From: Hyphomicrobiales bacterium
Lineage (GTDB): Bacteria; Pseudomonadota; Alphaproteobacteria; Rhizobiales; Beijerinckiaceae
NCBI GenBank assembly: GCA_019247605.1
Contig: JAFBAS010000008.1
Span: 1 to 61,158, forward strand
Direction: 5' to 3'
Length of the DNA: 61,158 nucleotides
Of the stretch, positions 54,201-60,946 are shown in pieces. Under the pieces are notes generated by a model that was not told the DNA's origin, ran no database searches, and saw only the letters and a list, made by a program, of their open reading frames with translations. Position numbers and translations under genes: made by a program. The stretch's first letter is position 1. The number at the start of each line of letters is the position of its first letter.

Positions 54201-54313
54201 TGAAGCAGCATGGTGGAAAAATCGACGTCAACACCGAGCTTGGTGCATTTACCGAATTCATTATCAGCCTGCCGCGTTCGACGGCCAGGACCCAGGCCGG
54301 AGAACGACGTTGA
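51212..54313 (+). CDS. membrane sensor histidine kinase with Cache-like sensor, HAMP and two GAF domains
   Basis: A 1033-residue kinase. A membrane segment at about 42-66, a periplasmic Cache-like domain (67-315, with YYGPVYFRRDSEPYMTLSLA and GHAYVVGPAGRLIAHPD), a second segment (316-338), HAMP (338-390), a coiled coil, GAF1 (about 425-570), GAF2 (about 590-745), HisKA with phospho-acceptor His783 in IAHEIKNPLNF, and an HATPase domain (N box NLISNGFYAA, G boxes RIRDNGTGIP and GEGTGLGLSM). The periplasmic domain could receive the nearby binding proteins. The stop overlaps a truncated receiver start (TTGA), a vestige of an original partner gene. Confidence 0.93.
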   Translation: MSISVHPPSDPGGVAARAAARTEPSASKPFGARTRTRLFTKYVALFVAVVAIALLSNGIFEVFFYYREHKAALIRIQHEQAEAAAAKIGQFIKEIENQLGWTTQLPWSAGSIEQRRFDALRLLRQVPAITELAQVDSTGKERLRVSRLAMDVVDSGLDLSQDSKFSEAQAHKVYYGPVYFRRDSEPYMTLSLAGTRKDAGVSIAEVNLKLIWDVVSQIKVGEHGHAYVVGPAGRLIAHPDISLVLRNTDMSKLPQVQAAQAGGSDADSESLQGAKNIQGQEVLTASAPIAPLGWTMFVELPVEEAYGSLYAALQRLALVLAAASLFAVLAGIFLARRMVGPIQALRAGAERIGGGDFGQRISITTGDELEGLADQFNEMGARLQESYADLEHKVEQRTSELKQSLEQQTATAEVLKVISRSAFDLQSVLKTLLASAAKLCEAEKGIIFLRKKNSYRLASNYGFSPEFEAFAKANPFPMDNASTTTRAAQSGGIVQVVDVLADQTRSALAREYQRLGGFRTNLGIPLRRGGETIGVFTLTRQEVRAFTPRQIELLQTFADQAVIAIENARLFNETKEALERQTATSDILNVIAGSPTDTRPVFEAIASRAKSLVAGFSSTVFRFIDGQTHLEAFTPTAPEADKILTSTFPRPVADFAPFRMAQSGEVTQVPDVEVLTDEIKDIGRARGFRSMLFAPLMNKGVSIGFIAVTRVEAGSFAEHHVQLLRTFADQAVIAIGNTELFNEVQQRTRELSKSLDDLRTAQDRLVQTEKLASLGQLTAGIAHEIKNPLNFVNNFSALSVELLDELKEVLESKDLDGKVREEIDEIAQMLKGNLQKVVQHGKRADSIVKNMLLHSREGSGEIRPADINAIVEESLNLAYHGARAENSSFNITLKRDFDPAAGMIELYPQEITRVFLNLISNGFYAASKRKETGDEGFEPSLTVITKSLGSEVEIRIRDNGTGIPAEVREKMFNPFFTTKPAGEGTGLGLSMSHDIVVKQHGGKIDVNTELGAFTEFIISLPRSTARTQAGERR

Positions 54314-54381
54314 GCGGCTATGTTCTTGTCGTGCATGACGCATCCTCGAACGAGGATTCCCTTCCGATCGGGCTCGCGTGA
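54310..54381 (+). pseudogene. truncated start of a response regulator after kinase 1
   Basis: A TTG overlapping the kinase stop opens SGYVLVVHDASSNED and ends after 24 codons. The first 10 codons match the intact receiver at 59238 (SVYVLVVDDEPD), and the DNA from 54191 to 54340 aligns without gaps to 59119-59268. The acidic pocket is already damaged (Asp to His). This is a relic of the ancestral kinase-receiver junction. Confidence 0.7.
54342..54357. repeat. palindrome at a rearrangement breakpoint
   Basis: ATCCTCG and CGAGGAT flank an AA, forming a near-perfect hairpin exactly where similarity to the 59119-59268 junction copy stops. Confidence 0.45.
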
Positions 54382-54510
54382 AGCCCTCCGCGACCTCCTC
54401 GCGCCGAAGCGCATGCGCATGCCCTTGCCGCCGCTGGCGGGGGTCTCGATAGTGACCGAATAGCTGATCAGGAATTCGGCAGGAACAGGCCGGAAGCGTT
54501 CATTCGGATT

Positions 54511-56988
54511 TCAGGCCGGCACGGTTCGTTGCCGCGGCAAGGTGACAATGAACTCGGTGAATTCCCCCGGCGCGGTCTCGACATCTATTCGGCCGCCATG
54601 CTGTTTGACGATGATGTCGTGGGTCATCGATAGGCCGAGCCCCGTTCCTTCTCCTGTCGGCTTGGTGGTGAAGAAAGGATTGAAAATCTTTTCCCTGACT
54701 TCCTTCGTAATACCCGTTCCGTTGTCGCGGATTCGAATTTCGACAGCGTCGCCAGCGACTTTTGTTGCTGCGATCAACATGGGCTCGAACGCCTCGCCCT
54801 TTGTGTCTGTCTTTCGCCTGATCGCCGCATAGAACCCGTTGGAAATCAGGTTCAGCAGTGCCCGGGTCAGTTCCTGCGGATACACCTGCACCGTCCCAGC
54901 ATTGGGATCGAGGTCCTGCTTGAGGGTGATGTTGAAGTCGGAGCGCTCGGCCCGAGCCCCATGATAGGCCAGGTTCAGGCTTTCGCTCACCAAAGCGTTG
55001 AGGTCCTGGGAGCGGCGTTCGCCGGAGCTCTCGCGCGAATGCTGCAGCATGTTCTTGACAATCGAGTCGGCCCGCTTGCCGTGCTGGACCACTTTGTCCA
55101 AGTTGGACCTCAACGTCCCAGTCAGTTCGTCAACGTCGCGGCGCATCTTCTCATCGAGCTGGGCGGGCGCCAAGGTTTGGTTGAGTTCATCCGTCAACTC
55201 AGCTGAGAGCGCCGCGAAGTTGTTGACGAAGTTGAGGGGGTTCTTGATCTCGTGCGCGATGCCGGCGGTGAGCTGGCCAAGGGACGCGAGCTTCTCCGTC
55301 TGCACAAGGCGGTCCTGGGCGGCGCGAAGATCGTCGAGCGACTTTGCAAGCTCTCGTGTACGCTGCTGCACCTCGTTGAACAGCTCGGTGTTGCCGATGG
55401 CGATGACCGCCTGGTCAGCAAAGTTTTGCAAAAGCTGGACATGTTTTGGCAAGAATTTACCGGGCGCCTTCCGCGTAACGGTGATGAATCCAATCCCTTG
55501 CCGGTCCTTGAACAGGGGCACAAAAACTTGGCTACGGTAGCCCCTTGCGCGGGCGACCTCGCGGACGCGCTCCTTTTCATCCCGTGCGAGCGAGACGCGG
55601 ATGTCTTCCGTGTCGGCAATCTCCAGGATGCCGCCGACTTCAAGCACCACCTTGAGCGCGGGAAAGCGATTGCGCTGCATTGGCGACAGCCGCCGCAGAG
55701 CTTCGTCGCCCGAAGGATCGGTGGACGTAAATGCAACCAGATGCATTATGTCGTCGATGGCTCGCCAAACGGCCGCCGAGTGCCCATTGAGCAGCTGATT
55801 CGATCGCTCCGCAATTGCGCTGAACACGGGTTGCAGGTCCGCCGGAGACGAAGCGATCACCTTGAGGATGTCCGTGGTCGCAGTCTGTCGCTGCAGCAAT
55901 TCCTTGGTCTCGTTGAACAGCCGCGCGTTCTCGATCGCGATGACGGCCTGATCGGCAAATGTCTCAAGGAGCGCAATGTCTTTGGGCGCGAACGGTGTCG
56001 CTTGGTGCTTGTCGAAAGTACGGACCACGAAGAAGGCCCCGGCACAACGCTCCTTCCAAATCATCGGTGCAATCAGGCAAGAGAAATTGAACTTCCTCTT
56101 CAGGGCCATTCGATGCACGACGTCCGGTACGTCATCGCCATTGATAGCGTCGGGAACGTGAATCGTACGACGTTGTTCGACGGCACGTGCGATAATGCTC
56201 CGCTCGATCGGGATTGGCCTGAAATTCCTGGCTACCTCGGTCCCGTACGAGCCGCGGGTCGAGCCAAGATGGACGAGGTCGTCAGCCCCGATGGTCAATA
56301 CCGCAACATCGGTGCAGGTGATCAGCCGCTTACAAATATCGAGAATCTTCTCAAATACTGGAGCGGCGTCGGCGACTGAGCCGGCGACCACTTTAAGCAC
56401 TTGCGCAGTCGCTGTCTGGCGCTCCAGCACCTCTTTTGTTTCGTTGAACAGGCGCGCGTTCTCGATCGCGATCACAGCCTGGTCGGCGAAGCTCTGCTGC
56501 AGGGCAAGTTCTTCGGGCGTGAATGGCAGCAGCTGGTTGCGATGGATGATGAGCACACCAACCGCCTCGCCGCCACGCCGCAGCGGCGTACCCGAGATCA
56601 CGCGGGTGCCGGCCTCGAGGGCAGGCTTGGTCCCCGGCCAGTGAGCATAGGCCGGATCCAGGTGCTCGAGATCGGGTATGTGGATCTGCCGGTTCTCGCG
56701 AAACACAATCCCCGGCATGTTGTCGGCATCGATCGTAAGAAGAGTGGCCGGAACGGCGGCGGCGATCCGTTGGGCGCCTTCGCCGACGTGAAACACGCCG
56801 GCCCACTGGCGGTTCTCTGCCACACGGATAGAGACGCTGTAAGCGCCAAACAGGCGTGCAGTCGTCTCGGCGATCAGCTGCAGCGCGCCGGCCGCATCAC
56901 CCGCCGCATTGGCGATGGCACGCAGGACTTCAGCGCTGGCCTCCTGCTGCAGCCGGGCTGCCTTCAACTGCTCTCGCAGCCGCTTCAT
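54511..56988 (-). CDS. cytoplasmic histidine kinase with three GAF domains
   Basis: An 825-residue kinase without membrane segments. Three GAF domains (about 20-180, 200-360, 375-535) are joined by near-identical linkers (FADQAVIAIENARLFNETKE then QTAT), followed by HisKA with His579 (IAHEIKNPLNF) and an HATPase domain (NLISNGFYAA, RIRDNGTGIT, GEGTGLGLSM). The kinase core is very close to that of the 51212 kinase, while the sensory part differs. The start ATG 56988 overlaps the stop of a decayed binding-protein relic (ATGA), showing that such a protein once preceded it. No receiver gene accompanies it on this strand. Confidence 0.92.
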   Translation of the reverse strand: MKRLREQLKAARLQQEASAEVLRAIANAAGDAAGALQLIAETTARLFGAYSVSIRVAENRQWAGVFHVGEGAQRIAAAVPATLLTIDADNMPGIVFRENRQIHIPDLEHLDPAYAHWPGTKPALEAGTRVISGTPLRRGGEAVGVLIIHRNQLLPFTPEELALQQSFADQAVIAIENARLFNETKEVLERQTATAQVLKVVAGSVADAAPVFEKILDICKRLITCTDVAVLTIGADDLVHLGSTRGSYGTEVARNFRPIPIERSIIARAVEQRRTIHVPDAINGDDVPDVVHRMALKRKFNFSCLIAPMIWKERCAGAFFVVRTFDKHQATPFAPKDIALLETFADQAVIAIENARLFNETKELLQRQTATTDILKVIASSPADLQPVFSAIAERSNQLLNGHSAAVWRAIDDIMHLVAFTSTDPSGDEALRRLSPMQRNRFPALKVVLEVGGILEIADTEDIRVSLARDEKERVREVARARGYRSQVFVPLFKDRQGIGFITVTRKAPGKFLPKHVQLLQNFADQAVIAIGNTELFNEVQQRTRELAKSLDDLRAAQDRLVQTEKLASLGQLTAGIAHEIKNPLNFVNNFAALSAELTDELNQTLAPAQLDEKMRRDVDELTGTLRSNLDKVVQHGKRADSIVKNMLQHSRESSGERRSQDLNALVSESLNLAYHGARAERSDFNITLKQDLDPNAGTVQVYPQELTRALLNLISNGFYAAIRRKTDTKGEAFEPMLIAATKVAGDAVEIRIRDNGTGITKEVREKIFNPFFTTKPTGEGTGLGLSMTHDIIVKQHGGRIDVETAPGEFTEFIVTLPRQRTVPA

Positions 56989-57113
56989 TCAATCACCTCG
57001 TCGGCACGAGCGAGCATGGACGTAGGCAGGATAAGGCCGAGGTCACGCGCCGTGTTTAGGTTTATTCTCCGCTCCACCTGCAAAATCGATTACGATCGTT
57101 TGGGAAGATCGGC
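56985..57113 (-). pseudogene. 43-codon 3' relic of an ABC_sub_bind gene, coupled to the kinase start
   Basis: Reading the minus strand gives ADLP, one in-frame stop after KRS, then QVERRINLNTARDLGL and LARADEVIE-stop. This matches the last ~45 residues of the paralogues (for example PVEQVERIELKINLKTAR and LLARADEVIE in copy 2). The final TGA overlaps the kinase ATG as ATGA. Upstream sequence is replaced by the DUF1330 gene. Confidence 0.8.
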
Positions 57114-57156
57114 GGCACCGGTTTCCGAAAAAGCGGCATGCACGCGCCGAGTCCCG

Positions 57157-57546
57157 TCATTTCTGGTCGACGCCTTCGATCTCGATGGCGCGAAAGCTGG
57201 CATATTTTTTTCCAACATCCGCCTCGAGCCTTTCCTGTTTGGCGTAGAATGCCTTGGCGGCGTCCGTATCAGAGAACTGGAGCAGTACCACGCGATTGGG
57301 CGGCGGGGCTCCTGCCAGGCCGGTCGCCTTGTTAGTGCCGCCACCGAGGTATTTGCCGCCCGCATCCTTGATCAAAGCCTGGGCCTTTGGCAGAAAATCC
57401 TTGCCATAGCCGTCCTGATCCTTGACGTCGATTTCGGCCACTATGTAAGCGGGCGGCTTGGCTTGCGCGTACAAAACGCTCGAAACGCCCGCGCCAAGAG
57501 CGAAACCGCCCGCGACGGCCGCAGTAATTTTAGTTCTGTATTTCAT
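57157..57546 (-). CDS. DUF1330 domain-containing protein, exported
   Basis: A 129-residue protein with an N-terminal signal or membrane anchor (about 1-28, ITAAVAGGFALGAGVSSVLYAQ) and a DUF1330 domain (PAYIVAEIDVKDQDGYGKDF, NRVVLLQFSDTDAAKAFY). The domain is a dimeric ferredoxin-like fold of unknown function. ATG 57546 has GGAGAG upstream. It stands directly before the binding-protein relic and may have been brought in by the rearrangement that truncated that gene. Confidence 0.88.
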   Translation of the reverse strand: MKYRTKITAAVAGGFALGAGVSSVLYAQAKPPAYIVAEIDVKDQDGYGKDFLPKAQALIKDAGGKYLGGGTNKATGLAGAPPPNRVVLLQFSDTDAAKAFYAKQERLEADVGKKYASFRAIEIEGVDQK

Positions 57547-57972
57547 CGCTACTTTCTCTCCTGATTGGTACGCTAATTGCAGCTTGCACGCTGCCTCAGC
57601 TATGCGTGCAGGCTTGAGTTCGAACAGTAGGATTCTCTCACGAAAAGGGATCGAAGGAGAATCGACCAGCAGACAATGTCGACCGGTCGAACGAGTCGTA
57701 TCGTTTTCCGACGAGATGCGTTCGGAAAACTTTGCGCATATGAGGTCTTCGAACAGACTTGCGATCTGCGGAATTCGCGCCGTCGCATTTAACCTCCAAG
57801 CCCGATGTTTCATCCCAAGCGTAAGCGACGGATTGCTCGGGCACCGGAAATTCGCGCAGCGCAGTCCAAGTCCGCTCGGCGTCGCTTTCGACGCACTCGG
57901 GAGTTGTCGCCCGGTTGATGTCCACTTCTGCCCGCAACGCAGGCTGTGACCGCGCCTTGATGAGTCCGTTCG
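57547..57972. other. non-coding gap
   Basis: I see no gene or clear structure in these 426 bp apart from the ribosome-binding site of the DUF1330 gene at its left end. Short open frames on both strands look random. Confidence 0.4.
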
Positions 57973-58908
57973 CTAATTCGCAATCACAGGCGCAAGCCGC
58001 CGTGCCACACCCTCGGCCTGCCGCTGCGTCCACTCCCGCATCGCAACGAGATTGACCGCGTCGTTCAGATACATGCCGATGGCCAGGCCGCGGTCATAGC
58101 TGACCCAATGGCGGGGGAGAATTTCGACGCTCCGGCCGCCACGCCCGACGATCTTGACCAGACCAGCCGATTGCGCGGTATTCATCAAGTTGCGGACATG
58201 GGTTCGGGAAACGCCGAACCGTTCGGCAACCTCGATGTAGGGAATTGCGGCGGCGGGATTGGCAGCGTCCATGGCCGCCTTGAGCACCGCATTCTGGATC
58301 AGCGGCCCCGCTGCGTGAGCAAAAAACAGCAGCGTGTCGGGCAGCGTCGTCATGAGGCGCGCGGCGACCGGATGAAATGGCAGGGATGCGCGGCAATGGA
58401 GGACATGGTAGAGACGATCTCGCGACAGCAACGGGCCATAGCCATGCTTGGGGTAGGGCCTGGCGAGCGGAACGGCATGCGTAGCAAGCCATTGCGTGTG
58501 ATGCGAGCGCAGTTTCTCGGTCGTCGCGAGCAGCCGCACACGCCCGTCTTCCGGCGAGCGACTCCGCTCGATGAATCCAACCGCGCAGAGCCGCTCCAGT
58601 AGATGATCCACCTGCCGCGCGCTCGCATATCCGAACAAGGCCAATTGGCGCTTCAGGGCAGCGACCGTGAACCAGGTTTCGCGTCGCAACCTATCTTGCG
58701 CGGCTTCGAGCACCGCCGCATTGTGGAAGACAAAAAACCGGCCGGCCTGCAGTAGAAGCCGGACCAGAAACGGATCGCCTTCATACAACTTGGAGAAGCT
58801 CTCGAGATAGGCGCGTCGTGCCTCCGGCAGCCGAGGATGGTTCACGATGTCCTCGAAGCTCAACCGCAACCGGCAGCCGGCTAGGCGCTCGAGTTCGTCT
58901 CGTTCCAA
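57973..58908 (-). CDS. two-HTH transcriptional regulator-like protein of unknown family
   Basis: A 311-residue protein, family not identified. Two helix-turn-helix-like segments are visible: about 78-130 (TVAALKRQLALFGYASARQV then an ERLCAVGFIERSRSPEDGRV wing) and about 225-270 (YIEVAERFGVSRTHVRNLM then AGLVKIVGRGGRSVEILP wing). The middle is helical and hydrophobic (LPDTLLFFAHAAGPLIQ). It is most simply a MarR-like transcriptional regulator with two DNA-binding modules. It belongs to the minus-strand block inserted between kinase 1 and its receivers. Confidence 0.7.
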   Translation of the reverse strand: MERDELERLAGCRLRLSFEDIVNHPRLPEARRAYLESFSKLYEGDPFLVRLLLQAGRFFVFHNAAVLEAAQDRLRRETWFTVAALKRQLALFGYASARQVDHLLERLCAVGFIERSRSPEDGRVRLLATTEKLRSHHTQWLATHAVPLARPYPKHGYGPLLSRDRLYHVLHCRASLPFHPVAARLMTTLPDTLLFFAHAAGPLIQNAVLKAAMDAANPAAAIPYIEVAERFGVSRTHVRNLMNTAQSAGLVKIVGRGGRSVEILPRHWVSYDRGLAIGMYLNDAVNLVAMREWTQRQAEGVARRLAPVIAN

Positions 58909-59237
58909 GGCTACTCCTAGTCGCTCGGCCTCTAGTCTAAGAAACTATATGGTCGCTGCGATATGCGCAATGTTTTCCAAATGCTGCACCTAGCGTGGCG
59001 CTGCTATGGCTATACCTTGTGCTGTAGCAGGGCGCCCACTGCCGAGCGCGCACCGGGCGCAGGGTAGGTCGGCGCTGCGGAAACGGCTTCGAGATCGGCT
59101 AACGCGTCGTTCGGCCGCGACATCATCGTGAAGCAACATGACGAAAAAATTGACGCCAATACCGAGCTTGGTGCATCTACCGAATCCCTTATTAGCTTGC
59201 CGCGTTCGACGGCTAGGACAGACTCTGGAGCACGAAA
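58909..59237. other. intergenic region containing a kinase relic
   Basis: The left 210 bp hold no recognised feature except the probable promoter of the two-HTH gene. The right part is the kinase C-terminal relic described separately. Confidence 0.5.
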
Positions 59238-59241
59238 TTGA
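59119..59241 (+). pseudogene. 3' relic of a histidine kinase gene before the receiver
   Basis: Forty codons read DIIVKQHDEKIDANTELG and then SLPRSTARTDSGARN-stop, matching the last 40 residues of kinase 1 (DIVVKQHGGKIDVNTELG, SLPRSTARTQAGERR). The stop overlaps the TTG start of the receiver, as in the kinase 1 junction. Hand alignment of 54191-54340 with 59119-59268 gives 126 of 150 identical bases without gaps. The rest of the kinase gene is absent. Confidence 0.85.
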
Positions 59242-59627
59242 GCGTCTATGTTCTTGTCGTGGATGACGAGCCGGATGTTGAAGCCCTTTTTCGTCAGCAG
59301 TTTCGTCGCGATCTCAAAAGCGAACGCTTCAAGATGGAGTTTGCTCTATCGGCGCACGAAGCTCTCGGTCGCGTGGCCGAGATCAAGGATCCCTCGCTGA
59401 TCCTGATACTCTCGGACATCAACATGCCCGGAATGAGTGGGCTCGACTTGTTGCCGAAGGTGCGTGCGGAGCGGCCGGACGTTCCCGTCATCATGATCAC
59501 GGCCTATGGCGATGCCGAAACGCGCCGCAGGGCGATTGAGCGCGGCGCAGTGGGATTGCTGACCAAACCGATTGATTTTGCCTTGCTGCGGCACGAAATC
59601 GAGGTCCGGCTCGGGCAGGCCGCATGA
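59238..59627 (+). CDS. single-domain response regulator (receiver)
   Basis: A 129-residue CheY-like receiver. Acidic pocket Asp9-Asp10 (VLVVDDEPD), phospho-acceptor Asp60 (LILSDINMPGMSG), and the Lys in LLTKPIDF. The start is TTG 59238, overlapping the stop of the kinase relic; translation was once coupled to a kinase gene. No output domain. It overlaps the receiver-cyclase gene by 4 bp (ATGA). Confidence 0.92.
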   Translation: MSVYVLVVDDEPDVEALFRQQFRRDLKSERFKMEFALSAHEALGRVAEIKDPSLILILSDINMPGMSGLDLLPKVRAERPDVPVIMITAYGDAETRRRAIERGAVGLLTKPIDFALLRHEIEVRLGQAA

Positions 59628-60871
59628 CCGCGACCATACTCGTCGTCGATGATGAGCCCGATCTCGAGGCGCTCATCCTGCAAAAATTCCGCAAGCAGAT
59701 TCGCGAAGGCGATGTAAGTTTCGTATTCGCCCATGACGGATTGGAAGCGTTGCAGGCAATCGAGAAACGTCCGGACGTGGACATGGTGGTCTCCGACATC
59801 AATATGCCCCGGATGGATGGCTTGTCGCTGTTGCAGAAATTGCAGGAGGCCGAGGACAAGAAATCCACCATTATCGTCTCGGCCTATGGCGACATGAGCA
59901 ATATCCGTATCGCGATGAACCGCGGAGCGTTCGATTTTCTCACCAAGCCGATCGATTTCAACGATCTCGAAGCGACGATCGGCAAGACGCTGCGCCATGT
60001 CCGGATGATACGCGACGCCCGCCGCCGCCAAGCGGAAGCCGAGCGCGCGCATGCCTCTTTGTCACGGTATTTCTCGCCACAAATTGCCGCGAGGCTCGCG
60101 ACGTCCGAAGGCAGCGGCATCGAGGTTCAGTGGCGCACGGTTGCGGCGATTTTCACCGACATCGCCGGATTTACCTCGCTCGTCGAAACGACCGCGCCCG
60201 AGATGCTGAGCACTCTGCTCAACGAATATGTGAGCGGCATGACCGACGTCGTTTTCGAGCATGAAGGAACGGTTGCGAAAGTGATCGGCGATGCGATCCA
60301 GGTGCTGTTCAACGCTCCCGGGGACCAGCCGGACTACGCGACGCGCGCCATCGCATGCGTCCAGGATCTCGACGCGTGGTCGGAACAATTTCGCGAGCGC
60401 TGGAAAGAAAAAGGTGTGAGTTTCGGGTCGACGCGCATCGGCGTTCACGCCGGCCCGGCGCTGGTCGGCAATTTCGGAGGCAATCGTTTCTTCGACTACA
60501 CTGCCTATGGCGACACGATCAATACGGTGGCGCGGCTCGAGACGGCGAACAAGTTTCTGGGAACGCGGATTTGCGCCAGTGCCGTGATCGCCGAAGCCAC
60601 GAAGGGATTTCAGGGACGCCCGATCGGCGATCTGATGCTACGCGGGCGAAGCGAGCCGCTTCGCGCTTTTGAACCTGTGCCGGCGTCAAAATTCGAAACC
60701 CCGATGACGGCGCAATACAACGAAGCGTTCGCAAAGCTGGAGGCAGGCGACGCCGGAGCGATGCCGGCCTTCGCGGCCCTGGTCGGGCAGTACGCCGACG
60801 ATCCTCTCGCCGGTTTCCATTTGAAGAGACTGCTGAACGGCGCCAAGGGCGTCCGGATGCAGATCGAGTGA
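59624..60871 (+). CDS. response regulator with class III adenylate/guanylate cyclase output
   Basis: A 415-residue protein. The receiver (1-120) has Asp9-Asp10, phospho-acceptor Asp58 (MVVSDINMPRMDG) and Lys in LTKPIDF. A helical linker (SLSRYFSPQIAARLATSEG) leads to a class III cyclase domain (about 165-345) with metal aspartates in AIFTDIAGFTSLVET and VIGDAIQVLFNAPG and the nucleotide loop FDYTAYGDTINTVARLE. It should make cAMP (or cGMP) when phosphorylated. It is coupled to the stand-alone receiver, and a further binding-protein gene follows 71 bp later. Confidence 0.93.
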   Translation: MTATILVVDDEPDLEALILQKFRKQIREGDVSFVFAHDGLEALQAIEKRPDVDMVVSDINMPRMDGLSLLQKLQEAEDKKSTIIVSAYGDMSNIRIAMNRGAFDFLTKPIDFNDLEATIGKTLRHVRMIRDARRRQAEAERAHASLSRYFSPQIAARLATSEGSGIEVQWRTVAAIFTDIAGFTSLVETTAPEMLSTLLNEYVSGMTDVVFEHEGTVAKVIGDAIQVLFNAPGDQPDYATRAIACVQDLDAWSEQFRERWKEKGVSFGSTRIGVHAGPALVGNFGGNRFFDYTAYGDTINTVARLETANKFLGTRICASAVIAEATKGFQGRPIGDLMLRGRSEPLRAFEPVPASKFETPMTAQYNEAFAKLEAGDAGAMPAFAALVGQYADDPLAGFHLKRLLNGAKGVRMQIE

Positions 60872-60928
60872 GGGAGCCGGAAACCGCCGGACTCGCGGAT
60901 TCGAGATTCTCGCGGGCAGTTTGTGCGC

Positions 60929-60946
60929 GATGGGATGATCGAATGA
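60929..60946 (+). pseudogene. 6-codon relic of a binding-protein 3' end
   Basis: GAT GGG ATG ATC GAA TGA reads DGMIE-stop, close to the DEVIE-stop end of the paralogues, and its TGA overlaps the ATG of copy 5 (ATGA). Too short to be certain alone, but it matches the same junction seen at 56985 and 51055. Confidence 0.35.

Noticed and set aside
54382-54510. Sequence between the receiver relic and kinase 2, checked for another gene remnant
   Set aside because: No frame gives a recognisable continuation of the receiver or of a kinase.
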